Shown in pieces: positions 1 through 8,966 of a stretch of DNA of 64,000 bases. Location of the stretch: assembly GCA_938034415.1 (NCBI GenBank), contig CALHLE010000025.1:1-64000 (forward strand). The letters run 5' to 3'. Origin of the DNA: an uncultured Anaerolineae bacterium. GTDB taxonomy: Bacteria > Chloroflexota > Anaerolineae > J036 > Brachytrichaceae. The notes below the pieces were generated by a model. That model was not told where the DNA came from. It worked only from the letters and a program-made list of their open reading frames with translations, and made no database searches. The translations under genes and the position numbers were made by a program. The first letter of the stretch is position 1, and every line of letters begins with the position of its first letter.

Positions 1-492
1 TTCAGCGCCGCACTTGCCGCCTGCTCGCCAGTCGCTAGCGCGAGAGTGGCTGCGCCTGCGTCAACCGAAGTGCGCATCCAAGCCCCGTCCGACTATGAGG
101 CAGGTCGCTACTTTATACTCGTCGGCGGCTGCAACGACTGTCACACCGCAGGCTGGGAACAATCGGGGGGAAAGATGGCCGAGAGCGAATGGCTCACCGG
201 CGGCAAGATCGGTTATCGCGGCCCGTGGGGCACAACCTACGCCACGAACCTCCGCTTGTTTGTGCAGAAGGTGAACGAGGATCAATGGGTTGAGATGTTT
301 CGCACGCGCGACGGGCGTCCGCCCATGCCTTGGATGAACTACCGCACCATTAACCAGTCTGACCTGCGGGCTGCCTATCGCTTTATCCGCCAACTCGGTC
401 CAAAGGGCGAAGAAGCGCCGGAGTTCGTCGTGCCGAATCAAGAGCCAAGCACGCCCTATCTCTCCTTCGAGCCGCGCATGCCCAACAAGTGA
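1..492 (+). CDS. Cytochrome c-type lipoprotein (5' end outside window)
   Basis: The frame is open from the first base, so the gene begins upstream. The first codons read like the end of a lipoprotein signal peptide, with lipobox L-A-A-C (Cys at codon 8), followed by a short linker. A single haem c motif, CNDCH, lies about 50 residues later. Trp- and Met-rich segments near DGRPPMPWMNY could hold the sixth ligand; MPWMNY resembles small cytochrome c domains of dehydrogenase or oxidase partners. The mature protein would be about 155 residues, anchored outside the membrane as an electron carrier. A GTG at position 46 could be taken for a start, but it would discard the lipobox. The electron partner is not visible here; a ba3 oxidase lies 35 kb away. 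Confidence 0.75.
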   Translation, partial: FSAALAACSPVASARVAAPASTEVRIQAPSDYEAGRYFILVGGCNDCHTAGWEQSGGKMAESEWLTGGKIGYRGPWGTTYATNLRLFVQKVNEDQWVEMFRTRDGRPPMPWMNYRTINQSDLRAAYRFIRQLGPKGEEAPEFVVPNQEPSTPYLSFEPRMPNK

Positions 493-532
493 CCAGCGCT
501 GGGCTACGCTGGCGCAACTTTCTATTTGCGCC
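493..532. terminator. Stem-loops between convergent genes
   Basis: Two overlapping perfect inverted repeats sit between the cytochrome stop and the gcvT stop. One is CCAGCG at 493-498 with CGCTGG at 507-512. The other is GGCGCAA at 511-517 with TTGCGCC at 526-532. Neither has a clean T-tract, so a bidirectional terminator is inferred from position and structure only. Confidence 0.4.
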
Positions 533-574
533 TCCGGCGGTTCTCGGCCGGGGGCGTTTTCGTTCTAGTCCGCT

Positions 575-1771
575 TCACGCCTTGCGGCTGAGGAAACGAG
601 AGAGCACAGTTGACGGCTCAGGCATCAGGGCGCGGCTGCCCATCGGCGCGAACGGCTTGAGCGGCTCGGGCAACCGTTCCGGCAGCGCGATGATGTAGAT
701 TGCGCTGCCCTCCTCGACGCCGGCGGTTTGCTCGACCAGCGCCATGCCTAGCAGGTAGCCTTCCCCGTCCGGCGCGCAGGAGGTCACCGTGCCGATCACA
801 CGTCCGCGTTTGTCGAGCACCGGGTCGCCCAGCTTGCTCGGCCGCACGCCTTTCTCGTTCATCCGAAAGCGGATCAGCTTCGCAGTGTTGCGCGCGGCGC
901 GCTCTAGATAGGCCGCTTTGCCGATGAAGTCCGCCGCCTTGCCGACTTTCACGAAGTTGTCGAAGCCGATGTGATAAGGCGCCAGGTTGAGCGGCCCGGC
1001 TAACTCGTGGCCATAGAGCGGCAGGCCGGCCTCGATGCGCAAGCTGTCGCGCGCAGCCAGCCCGCACGGCTTCAGGCCCAGGTCGCGTCCGGCGTCCAGC
1101 AGGGCCTGCCACAGCGCGACCGACTCATCCGGATGCACGAAGATCTCATAGGCGATGCGCTCGCCAGTGTAGCCAGTGCGCGAGATGAAGACATCGTGGC
1201 CGGCCAGCGAGGCGCGCAGCACGCCGGTGTAGGGGAGATCGGCAAGCATGGATGGTTGGGCATCGCGCATGAGGCGCTGCAAAATTTCTAACGACCTAGG
1301 GCCTTGCAGGGCGAGGTCCACGCGCCGATCGGCGCCGGAGGCCGGATCGCGCAGGTCGCGCAGCACACAGCGAAAGCGGCTCGCCTGCGCGCGCAGCCAG
1401 TCCCAGTCCTTGTCGTTGTTCGCCGCGTTGACGACGACGACATAGCGCTCCGGCTCAACGCGATAGACCATGATGTCATCCACCACATCACCGCGCTCGT
1501 CAAGCAGATAGCTGTAGTGCGAACGGCCGACGGCCAATTTGCTCACATCGTTGGTGCCGACGTGGTCGAGGAAGGCGCAGGCCTCCGGCCCGCGCACATC
1601 CAGCACCCCCATGTGGCTCACGTCGAACAGGCCGGCAGCAGTGCGCACGGCCAAGTGCTCCTCGCGCGCCGAGGCATACCACAGCGGCATCTCCCATCCG
1701 CCGAAAGGCGCAATGCGCGCGCCCAGTTGCCTGTGCGTCTCAAACAGCGCGGTGCGCTTGAGGTTGGTCAT
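575..1771 (-). CDS. gcvT: Aminomethyltransferase (glycine cleavage T protein)
   Basis: T protein of the glycine cleavage system. It transfers the aminomethyl carbon from lipoyl-H protein to tetrahydrofolate, releasing ammonia. Family signatures are present in order: FGGWEMPLWY, GLFDVSHMG, the folate-site region ending VVNAAN, LALQGP, SRTGYTGE, and CGLAARDSLRIEAGLPLYGHEL, followed by a C-terminal barrel domain. I chose the ATG at 1771 (398 residues) because homologues begin near LKRTALFETH. A TTG at 1825 overlapping the glyA stop (TTGA) is the alternative and would add 18 residues. It lies directly downstream of glyA on the same strand, so both one-carbon enzymes probably share the glyA leader. 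The H and P proteins are not in the window. Confidence 0.95.
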   Translation of the reverse strand: MTNLKRTALFETHRQLGARIAPFGGWEMPLWYASAREEHLAVRTAAGLFDVSHMGVLDVRGPEACAFLDHVGTNDVSKLAVGRSHYSYLLDERGDVVDDIMVYRVEPERYVVVVNAANNDKDWDWLRAQASRFRCVLRDLRDPASGADRRVDLALQGPRSLEILQRLMRDAQPSMLADLPYTGVLRASLAGHDVFISRTGYTGERIAYEIFVHPDESVALWQALLDAGRDLGLKPCGLAARDSLRIEAGLPLYGHELAGPLNLAPYHIGFDNFVKVGKAADFIGKAAYLERAARNTAKLIRFRMNEKGVRPSKLGDPVLDKRGRVIGTVTSCAPDGEGYLLGMALVEQTAGVEEGSAIYIIALPERLPEPLKPFAPMGSRALMPEPSTVLSRFLSRKA

Positions 1772-1821
1772 GACCGTAGCCGGGTCGGCGAAGGCAATGC
1801 CTTCCCCTGCCCACAAGCACT

Positions 1822-3609
1822 TCAAAGCCTCACCATCACAGGCCCAGGGATGTGGACGCCGACATCGGCGTCATCGAAGATCACGTAGCCGTCGGAGAGC
1901 GCGCGCAGCCACTGGGCAACGTGGGACGCTTTGTCCGCCGGCACATTGAGGGCATAGCCATTATCTACGCGGGTCAACGTCGCCGCGCACAGCGGCGCGC
2001 GGTTGCGCCCGAGCACGGTCACTTTGGCGCCGTCGCCCAGCGCACTCACATCCGCGCCCAGGACGACGCTCAAGAATGCCGCGGCCTGCGCGCCGCATAC
2101 CTCGATCGGCCTTTTCGCCCCCTGCCCTTCGCCGCTCGGCGCTTGCCCATTGGTCGCATACCAGACGAACGGATACCCCTCGTGCGGCAGGTCGAAATCT
2201 CGGCCGGCCTTGGCGATGAGCGCGCCGATGCGTGACACGCCTTCCATCAGCGCGTCGAAGTCCACCCGCGCAGCATAGGTCACCGACTTTTTGGATGGGA
2301 CGGTGTATGGCCGGGCTGTCTTCAGCACCCGCGCGATCACGTCGGCGATCTCCCGCATGTCGTCTTCCTTCAGGCCGCGCTGGGTCACCCACGGCGTGCC
2401 GAAGCGCAGCGCGCTTGGGCGGCCGGCGTCTTTGTCGCCGGGGATGGTGTTGCGGTTGCACACGATGCCGATCAGGTCGAGGATGCGCGATGCCACGTTG
2501 CCCATCAGCGGCACGCCGTCGTGCTGAGCAATGGACTTGCAATCCAGCAAGACCATGTGCGTGTTGGTGCCGCCGTGCACCACGCGCAGGCCATTCGCCT
2601 TGAGGCCATCGCTGAGCGCGACGGCATTCCTGGCGATCTGTTGTTGCAGCGCTTTGAACTGCGGCGTCTTCGCCAGTTTGAACATGACGGCCATGCCGGC
2701 GATCTTATTGACGTTGGGGCCGCCCTGCAGGCCAGGGAACACGGCGCGGTCTATGCGCTTGGCCAGCTCTGGGTCGGTCGTGATGATGACCGCGCCGCGC
2801 GGCCCCATCATCGTCTTGTGAGTGGTAAACGACGTGACGTGCGCGATGCCGACCGGGTTAGGATAGACGCCGGCGGCGGCCATGCCGGCGGTGTGCGCGA
2901 TGTCGGCCAACAAGTAAGCGCCAACCGAATCGGCGATGGCGCGGAACTTTTGGAAGTCGGGCGCCCACGGATACGAGGTGTAGCCGGCGATGATCATCTT
3001 GGGTTTCTCGCGCTGGGCCAGCTCGTAGATCTCCTCGTAGTCAAGCAGTTCGGTCTCTTCGTTCACGCGATAATGCACGATGCGCTGGCGATGGCCGGTG
3101 ACGTTGACCGGGCTGCCATGTGAAAGGTGGCCGCCATGCAACAGGTCAAGCGTCATCACCGTGTCGCCGGGTTGCACCAGCGCTTCGTAGATGGCCGCGT
3201 TGGCCACGGCGCCACTTAAGGGTTGCACGTTGACAAACAACTGTTCCGGCGTCATGCCGGGCGGACAAAACACCTCCGCGCCGCGCCGCTGCGCCAACGC
3301 CTCGATCAAGTTGCAATACTCAACGCCTTTGTAGTAACGCCGGTCGCCGTTCCGCCGGTAGAACGCCAACTGCCACTCATAGTCCAGGATCTCGGCCTCG
3401 CTTTCGCCATGCATGTCGGCATGTGGGTAACCCTCGGCATAGATGTTCTGGAAAATCGAGCCTTCAGCCTCGCGCACGGCTGCCGGCACATACGACTCGC
3501 TGGCGATCATGATCAGCTTGTCGAGCTGACGCGCGTGTTCATGCCGGATCAGCTCGGCCACATCAGGATCAACATCAGCCAGCGTGCCGCGAATAAGAAA
3601 GTCATTCAT
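1822..3609 (-). CDS. glyA: Serine hydroxymethyltransferase with extra GcvT-like C-terminal domain
   Basis: PLP enzyme interconverting serine plus THF with glycine plus 5,10-methylene-THF. Residues 1-470 form the SHMT fold; the PLP lysine is K265 in TTHKTMMGPRG, with VNVQPLSG, DIAHTAGM and PGLQGGP also present. At 595 residues it is far longer than the usual 410-480. Residues about 500-595 form a separate domain: GAQAAAFL, then DVSALGDG, then RVDNGYALNV, then QWLRA. These align by eye with the first folate-binding lobe of GcvT next door (GPEACAFL, NDVSKLAVG, RVEPERYVVVVN). ATG 3609 is preferred over 3642 because GGGAG lies about 10 nt upstream. The function of the extension is unknown to me; a folate-binding or regulatory role is inference. 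Confidence 0.93.
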   Translation of the reverse strand: MNDFLIRGTLADVDPDVAELIRHEHARQLDKLIMIASESYVPAAVREAEGSIFQNIYAEGYPHADMHGESEAEILDYEWQLAFYRRNGDRRYYKGVEYCNLIEALAQRRGAEVFCPPGMTPEQLFVNVQPLSGAVANAAIYEALVQPGDTVMTLDLLHGGHLSHGSPVNVTGHRQRIVHYRVNEETELLDYEEIYELAQREKPKMIIAGYTSYPWAPDFQKFRAIADSVGAYLLADIAHTAGMAAAGVYPNPVGIAHVTSFTTHKTMMGPRGAVIITTDPELAKRIDRAVFPGLQGGPNVNKIAGMAVMFKLAKTPQFKALQQQIARNAVALSDGLKANGLRVVHGGTNTHMVLLDCKSIAQHDGVPLMGNVASRILDLIGIVCNRNTIPGDKDAGRPSALRFGTPWVTQRGLKEDDMREIADVIARVLKTARPYTVPSKKSVTYAARVDFDALMEGVSRIGALIAKAGRDFDLPHEGYPFVWYATNGQAPSGEGQGAKRPIEVCGAQAAAFLSVVLGADVSALGDGAKVTVLGRNRAPLCAATLTRVDNGYALNVPADKASHVAQWLRALSDGYVIFDDADVGVHIPGPVMVRL

Positions 3610-3736
3610 CCCGTCGTATCTCCCTGCAAACGTCCGAATCATCGGCTGGCGCGCCGATGATCACTGCTGCTCATGGAATCACAGCGCTCTGCAACTGCCA
3701 TACTGTAACTGTATGGGACTGTATAGGATAGATGCC

Positions 3737-3775
3737 AAAAAAAGAGGCAATGAGGCGGCTCACCTCGATTGCCTC
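3737..3775 (-). terminator. Intrinsic terminator in the glyA leader
   Basis: On the minus strand GAGGCAAT (3775-3768) pairs perfectly with ATTGCCTC (3751-3744). An inner GAGG/CCTC pair sits inside, and seven T residues (3743-3737) follow. It lies about 130 nt upstream of the glyA start and directly after the aptamer-like sequence, as expected for a transcription-attenuating expression platform. Confidence 0.85.
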
Positions 3776-3852
3776 CTGCCCAGACGATCGGCTTTAGCGC
3801 GCACGCTGCGCCTCCATGTGGTCTATTCCACTCGCATCGTCAGTCGGCGCAG
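3776..3852 (-). promoter_or_regulatory. Probable ZTP (pfl) riboswitch controlling glyA-gcvT
   Basis: Reading the minus strand, a 7-bp P1 (CTGCGCC at 3852-3846 with its complement GGCGCAG) encloses GACTGACG and a GTGG...CCAC hairpin followed by GGAGGCG. After a short linker comes GCCGATCGTCTGGGCAG (3792-3776). This arrangement matches the pfl motif as I remember it (GACUGGCG, a GUGG hairpin, GGGGAG, then CCGCCUGGGC), with a few substitutions. ZTP riboswitches sense ZMP/ZTP, which build up when 10-formyl-THF is scarce, and commonly precede glyA, purH or folD. The adjoining terminator gives a plausible ON switch. A TAGAAT -10-like box lies upstream at 3874-3869, with no convincing -35. Confidence 0.72.
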
Positions 3853-3965
3853 CAGCTCGGTTAACGCGATTCTAGCACGACGATGATAATTCGTTGAGTG
3901 GACGGTCGGCCCATCGTGGCGTGGCCGCCATAGTTGGCATCAACTTACAGCGAGGACGAACTATC
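3853..3965. other. Divergent intergenic region
   Basis: Between the glyA leader and the plus-strand stress protein gene. It should hold both promoters. Only the minus-strand TAGAAT box (3874-3869) and the plus-strand ribosome binding site GAGGA just before 3966 are recognisable. Confidence 0.4.
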
Positions 3966-4388
3966 ATGATCAAACACATCCTTTTAGCGACGGACGGGTC
4001 GGCGGCTGCGGAGCGCGCCGCTGATATGGCGGCTTCGCTCGCCGTGCGTTACGACGCCAAGCTCACGGTCGTGCACGCTTATGCCCCCGTGCCGATGTTC
4101 TTGGGCGAGCCGAATTACAGCCAAGCCGTGGAGCGCGTGCTAGAAGGCGGCACAAAGCTGGTGGAGGGCGTGGCCAACCGCCTGCGCGAGCTGGGCGTGA
4201 AGGAAGTGGTTCCTGAGCTAATCGAGGGGTCAGCTACGGATGTGATCCTGGGGTTAGTCGAAACGCGCAGACCCGATCTGGTCGTGGTTGGCTCGCGCGG
4301 GCTAGGCACCTGGCAAGGCGCGTTCTTGGGCAGCGTGAGCATGGCCGTGATGCAGCGCGCAGATTGCCCCGTGCTCGTCGTGAAGTGA
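3966..4388 (+). CDS. Universal stress protein, single UspA domain
   Basis: A 140-residue UspA-fold protein. The N-terminus ILLATDGS holds the conserved Asp and strand 1. The C-terminal ATP-binding signature G-x2-G-x9-G-S is complete (GSRG to LGS), so it is probably an ATP-binding Usp. The ATG at 3966 follows GAGGA at a suitable distance; an upstream in-frame start at 3894 has no such support. It lies 143 nt before a P-type ATPase gene on the same strand, and a two-domain Usp lies beyond that, suggesting a stress or ion-homeostasis cluster. The specific role is unknown. Confidence 0.9.
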   Translation: MIKHILLATDGSAAAERAADMAASLAVRYDAKLTVVHAYAPVPMFLGEPNYSQAVERVLEGGTKLVEGVANRLRELGVKEVVPELIEGSATDVILGLVETRRPDLVVVGSRGLGTWQGAFLGSVSMAVMQRADCPVLVVK

Positions 4389-4531
4389 TGCCGGCGCGAG
4401 GCGCGCATGGCCGTCACCGGATTGCGTGAGGTGGGCCGGAAGGGCCTGCCTCTCGTTTCATATCAGAGCGCCTGCTCAGACAAGCAGCGCCGTAGCGACA
4501 TGCAGGCGATGTTGCATCAAGTCACCTGACG

Positions 4532-7300
4532 ATGGCACAGCTTTCACCACGCGATGGGCAAACACCCGTCTGGCACACCCTGGCCGAGGAGCGCGTGCTT
4601 GCTGAGCTGACCACCACACCCAAAGGGCTGGATGCTCAGCAAGTTGTCGAGCGCCGGCAGCGCTTTGGCCCGAACGTGTTACCCAAGGCCCAGCCGCCGT
4701 CCATCTGGGCAATCATCCTGCACCAGTTTCGCAGCCCGCTCATCTATATCCTTCTCATTGCCGGCGCCGTCTCGCTGCTGCTGGGCGATGTGAAGGATGC
4801 TGTCTTCATCTTCGCTGTGGTAATCCTGAACGCGATCCTCGGCACGGCGCAAGAATGGCGAGCCGAACAGAGCGCAGCCGCGCTCCAACGCATGCTCAAG
4901 ATCAGCGCGCGCGTCCGTCGCGATGGCGTCGAGCGCGTCGTGGATGCGCAGGAATTGGTGCCCGGCGACATCGTGCTGCTCGAATCCGGCGACAAGGTCC
5001 CAGCCGATTTGCGTTTGCTGTGGACCAAAGGCTTGGCGATTGACGAATCCTTCTTGACCGGCGAATCCGTGCCTGTCGAGAAGGACGCGACGCGGCTTGT
5101 CGCGCCCAAAGCGGTGGTGGGTGATCGCGTAAACATGGCCTATGCCGGCGCCACTGTCACCACCGGCCGCGGCATCGGCGTAGTCACGGCGACCGGCCTG
5201 AACACCGAGATCGGCCATATCGCCAAGGCCACGGCGCTGAGCGAGCAGACTAAGCCGCCGCTGGTCATCCGAATGGAGCACTTCGTGCGCGTGATCAGCG
5301 TCGTGGTGTTGGGCGCAGCAGCACTGCTCGCCGCCATTAGCCTGGCACAAGGCGCCTCCCTGACCGAGGTGTTCTTCCTTGCCGTGGCGCTGGCCGTGTC
5401 TGCGATTCCCGAGGGCTTGCCGGTCGCGCTCACCGTCGCGCTGTCCATTGCTGCGCGCAGGATGGCCGCGCGCAACGTGATCGTGCGCAAAATGACGGCC
5501 GTCGAAGGGCTGGGCAGTTGTACGTTGATCGCCAGCGACAAGACCGGCACGCTCACCGTCAACGAACAGACGGTGCGGCAGCTTGTGGACGGCTGCGGCG
5601 AGCGCTACGTCGTCTCTGGTCCGGGCTATGCTGGCGAGGGCAGCATCACCTCGGCGGATGGGCACGCTGTGGACGAAGAAGCCCGCACGCGGATCGAAGC
5701 GCTAGCGCGCGCAGCGGCCATCTGTAACGAGGCCACGCTTTACAAAGACGAGGCTGGGGCGTGGCAACACGCTGGCGATACGGTAGATGTCGCGTTGCTC
5801 GCGTTGGCCTTCAAGGCCGGCCTCGATCCGAATGCGGTGCGCCGACAGATCGAAATCGTCGCCGAGATTCCTTTTGAGTCGGAACACAAGTTTGCCGCCA
5901 GGCTGTATCGCGATGCAAACGGTCGCTTGGGCGTCGCGTTGAAGGGCGCGGCAGAGACGGTGCTTGGCTTCTGCCAACATGCGCTCACGAGGCGCGGCTT
6001 GGAGCCGATTGACCGCGCAGCCATAGAAGCCCAGGCTGATCGATTGGCCCAGGATGGCTACCGCGCGATCGCCGTAGCCGGAGCGATGTGCGACGGCGCG
6101 ATAGCCGCAGGCCTGGCGACGCAGGGTCTCGATGCGTCGCGCATCCCCCCGCTGACCTTCCTCGGCCTAGTCGGCATGATAGATCCCCTGCGGCCCGACG
6201 CCAAAGCGGCCGTGGAGACATGCCGCGCGGCCGGCGTGACCGTCGCCATGATCACCGGCGACCATCCCGCCACTGCCCTAGCGATCGCCCGCGAATTGGG
6301 CATCGCCGAGCGACGCGACGAGTTAGTCGTCGGGAATGATCTGCCGGCTGCGCAAACTGGGGAAGATCCGGCCTTCATCGAGCGAATTAAGGATGCGCGC
6401 GTGTTTGCGCGCGTCTCGCCGTTACAGAAGCTGCAGATCGTGCAGGGCATGCGCCGCGCCGGCCACTTCGTAGCAGTCACCGGCGATGGCGTGAACGATG
6501 CGCCGGCCTTGCGCGCCGCCAACATCGGCGTAGCGATGGGTTCCGGCACTGACCTGGCTAAAGATACAGCCTCGATCGTCGTCACCGATGACAACTTCGC
6601 CTCGATCGTGGAAGGCATCCGCGAAGGGCGTTACGCCTACGACAACATCCGCAAGGTGATCTATCTACTCATCTCGACCGGCGCGGCTGAGATCATGCTG
6701 TTCATGTTGTCGGTGCTGGTTGGACTGCCTGCCCCGCTGTTGCCGGTGCAGATTCTGTGGCTAAACCTGGTGACGAACGGCATTCAGGATGTCGCGCTGG
6801 CGTTCGAGGGCGGAGAACCAGGCGCGATGCGCCGCCGGCCGCGCAAACCCACCGAGGGCATCTTCGACGGGCTGATGATCCAGCAGGTGGCGCTGTCAGG
6901 GGCCATCATCGGATTAGTGGCGTTTGGCGCGTGGTACTGGTTGAAAGCATCTGGATACGACCAGGCATACGCCCGCAACGTAGTGTTGCTGCTGATGGTG
7001 CTGTTCGAGAACTTCCACGTATTCAACTGCCGGTCCGAATACGAATCGGCCTTCCGCGTGCCGCTGCGCCGCAACCCCCTCTTGGTCATCGGCGTGTTCG
7101 TCGCGTTGGCGTTGCATCTGTGCATGATGTGGATTCCTTTCCTACGGCCCATTTTGCAGACGTCGCCGGTAGCGCCAGGCGACTTCCTGCTCATGGTAGT
7201 TCTGGCTTCGAGCGTGATGGTGGCGATGGAAGCCTTCAAGTGGGCGCGCGCGCGCGTCCATCCGGACGAGACGCGACAGCCGCGCATTCGCGCGGCATAA
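4532..7300 (+). CDS. P-type cation-transporting ATPase (P2-type, Ca2+-ATPase-like)
   Basis: A 922-residue integral membrane pump. An N-terminal cation-ATPase domain is followed by TM1-2, the actuator motif TGES, TM4 with PEGLP (P2 class ion-binding motif), and the phosphorylation motif DKTGTLT with Asp336. Then come the nucleotide-binding KGAAE segment, TGDHPATA, the hinge GDGVNDAPAL, and about six C-terminal TM segments. Motifs and layout fit the SERCA/PMR1-like P2A family that exports Ca2+ or Mn2+; Na+/K+-type pumps share much of this, so the ion is not certain. The protein looks full length. The gene stands between two universal stress protein genes and ends 17 nt before the convergent one. 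Confidence 0.92.
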   Translation: MAQLSPRDGQTPVWHTLAEERVLAELTTTPKGLDAQQVVERRQRFGPNVLPKAQPPSIWAIILHQFRSPLIYILLIAGAVSLLLGDVKDAVFIFAVVILNAILGTAQEWRAEQSAAALQRMLKISARVRRDGVERVVDAQELVPGDIVLLESGDKVPADLRLLWTKGLAIDESFLTGESVPVEKDATRLVAPKAVVGDRVNMAYAGATVTTGRGIGVVTATGLNTEIGHIAKATALSEQTKPPLVIRMEHFVRVISVVVLGAAALLAAISLAQGASLTEVFFLAVALAVSAIPEGLPVALTVALSIAARRMAARNVIVRKMTAVEGLGSCTLIASDKTGTLTVNEQTVRQLVDGCGERYVVSGPGYAGEGSITSADGHAVDEEARTRIEALARAAAICNEATLYKDEAGAWQHAGDTVDVALLALAFKAGLDPNAVRRQIEIVAEIPFESEHKFAARLYRDANGRLGVALKGAAETVLGFCQHALTRRGLEPIDRAAIEAQADRLAQDGYRAIAVAGAMCDGAIAAGLATQGLDASRIPPLTFLGLVGMIDPLRPDAKAAVETCRAAGVTVAMITGDHPATALAIARELGIAERRDELVVGNDLPAAQTGEDPAFIERIKDARVFARVSPLQKLQIVQGMRRAGHFVAVTGDGVNDAPALRAANIGVAMGSGTDLAKDTASIVVTDDNFASIVEGIREGRYAYDNIRKVIYLLISTGAAEIMLFMLSVLVGLPAPLLPVQILWLNLVTNGIQDVALAFEGGEPGAMRRRPRKPTEGIFDGLMIQQVALSGAIIGLVAFGAWYWLKASGYDQAYARNVVLLLMVLFENFHVFNCRSEYESAFRVPLRRNPLLVIGVFVALALHLCMMWIPFLRPILQTSPVAPGDFLLMVVLASSVMVAMEAFKWARARVHPDETRQPRIRAA

Positions 7301-7317
7301 CCGTCGTCCGGCGCAAT

Positions 7318-8157
7318 TCACCCGCTGAGATCAACCGGACGAAACAGCATCACCGGCACGGTCGCGTTATCCAGCACGCCGGCCGCTACGCTGCCCAGCA
7401 ATGCGCGGGCGATGCCGGTGTAACCATGCGTGGACATGGCGATCATCGCGCCCGGCGCTTGCGCGGCATAAGCTAGGATGGCTTGGCTGACGGCCTCGGC
7501 CTCGATGAGGTGGGTCTGCACCCGCGCGCTACGGCTGCTCAGCGCAGCTGCAGTCGCATCCAGATAATCGCGCGCCCGACGGGCAGCCTCGCCAGACGAA
7601 GCAACCACACGCACCAGGTGCAGCGCTGCGCCCAGCAGGCGCTGCATGCCCATCGCATGATCAAGCACCTCTTCGGCAACCCGCGAGCCGTCGAGAGGAA
7701 CGATGATCCGTTGCACGGCGGAAAGCGTCTCCGGGTTGGGCGCGCTTCCAGCGTAGCGCCACAGCAAAACCGGCATTGGGCACCAGCGAATCATGCGTTC
7801 GGACACGCTGCTAAGCCACATGCGCACTAGGCTGCCGCGGCCCAGCCGCGCCATCACCACTAGATCGGCTTGGCTATCACAAGCGAATTGAAAGAGCGCG
7901 CCGGCGACGTCGAGCTTAGGTTCGAAGCGTTCGTCGTCCACGATCGTGGCTGTCGTCTGAACGCGCCATCGCTCAGCCATCTGTTGCGCGAGGTTCTCGA
8001 GATAGGCATCGGTGGCCCGCGACCGTGCCTCCGACGCGGCGCTCACATGGACCAGGTTGAGCTGTGCGCCAGCGCGGCTGGCCAGCTCGCCAGCGATGTC
8101 GAGCACACATTCCGCTCCTTTCGAGCCATCGAGCGGCACGAGGATCTTCCGATACAT
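7318..8157 (-). CDS. Universal stress protein, tandem UspA domains
   Basis: A 279-residue protein with two UspA domains: residues 1-145 beginning YRKILVPLDGS and residues 150-279 beginning RIIVPLDGS. Each ends with a degenerate nucleotide loop (ARLGRGSL and STHGYTG); the second keeps more of the ATP-binding pattern. The start at 8157 is supported by a strong AAGGAG 7 nt upstream, better than 8190. It is convergent with the P-type ATPase gene, with only 17 nt between stops. Tandem Usp proteins usually act as pseudo-dimers in stress survival; no specific partner can be read here. Confidence 0.9.
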   Translation of the reverse strand: MYRKILVPLDGSKGAECVLDIAGELASRAGAQLNLVHVSAASEARSRATDAYLENLAQQMAERWRVQTTATIVDDERFEPKLDVAGALFQFACDSQADLVVMARLGRGSLVRMWLSSVSERMIRWCPMPVLLWRYAGSAPNPETLSAVQRIIVPLDGSRVAEEVLDHAMGMQRLLGAALHLVRVVASSGEAARRARDYLDATAAALSSRSARVQTHLIEAEAVSQAILAYAAQAPGAMIAMSTHGYTGIARALLGSVAAGVLDNATVPVMLFRPVDLSG

Positions 8158-8394
8158 GTCACTGCTCCTTTTTGCGGCGCTGCAGCACAAACTCAGTATG
8201 GCCTGCTGGCGTTAGAAGACTCTGTGTATTGTATGCGACGCGCTCTGCGTGTTCGAGGGAGAGTCCGGCGCGCTTGACCGAGTCGCGCATCTTGCGCAGG
8301 AGTGGTTCAATAGCCGGGCTGCGCCGGCGCGTCTGCGCACGCCGCCCGCGCAGGGTGAACTTGTCTGCATCGCAAACGCAACTGGGAGGACATG

Positions 8395-8880
8395 ATGCAA
8401 CTGCACATAGTCAAAATAGACAAACCTGACAACGTGAACTTCATCCTCGGCCAATCCCACTTCATCAAGACAGTTGAGGACATCCACGAGGCGATGGTGA
8501 CCGCTGTGCCCGGCATCCGATTCGGGCTGGCGTTCTGCGAGGCGTCGGGCGCGCGGCTGATCCGCTGCAGCGGCACGGACGAGGCGATGATCGCCCTGGC
8601 GACGCGCAACGCGCAGGCCATCGCTGCTGGCCATACTTTTGTCGTCTTCCTGGCGGAGGGCTTCTATCCGATCAACGTCCTCAACGCGATCAAGGCCGTG
8701 CCGGAAGTGTGCCGCATTTACTGCGCTACGGCCAACCCGACTGAGGTGATTGTGGCGGAGAGCGAGCAGGGACGCGGCGTGTTAGGCGTGATTGACGGCT
8801 ACAGCCCCAAGGGCGTTGAAACTGCCGAGGACATCGCCTGGCGCAGGGATTTGCTGCGCAAAATTGGCTATAAACTCTAG
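8395..8880 (+). CDS. Adenosine-specific kinase family protein (DUF355)
   Basis: A 161-residue protein matching from memory the DUF355 / adenosine-specific kinase family known from archaea and some bacteria. Recognisable segments are NFILGQSHFIKTVEDI, GIRFGLAFCEASG, GHTFVVFL and YCATANPTEVI. Archaeal members bind or phosphorylate adenosine; activity here is inferred from the family. Two adjacent ATGs occur (8392, 8395). GGAGG ends 2 nt before the first and 5 nt before the second, so the second is more likely. It is monocistronic by appearance, with about 240 nt to the divergent Usp gene. Confidence 0.8.
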   Translation: MQLHIVKIDKPDNVNFILGQSHFIKTVEDIHEAMVTAVPGIRFGLAFCEASGARLIRCSGTDEAMIALATRNAQAIAAGHTFVVFLAEGFYPINVLNAIKAVPEVCRIYCATANPTEVIVAESEQGRGVLGVIDGYSPKGVETAEDIAWRRDLLRKIGYKL

Positions 8881-8966
8881 CCGTTTAGCCTCTCTCCACG
8901 TTCCAAGAGCAACACGGATCGCCGATGGGCGATTCAAAAGGAGAGGCGTGTTAGACTGCCCGACGC

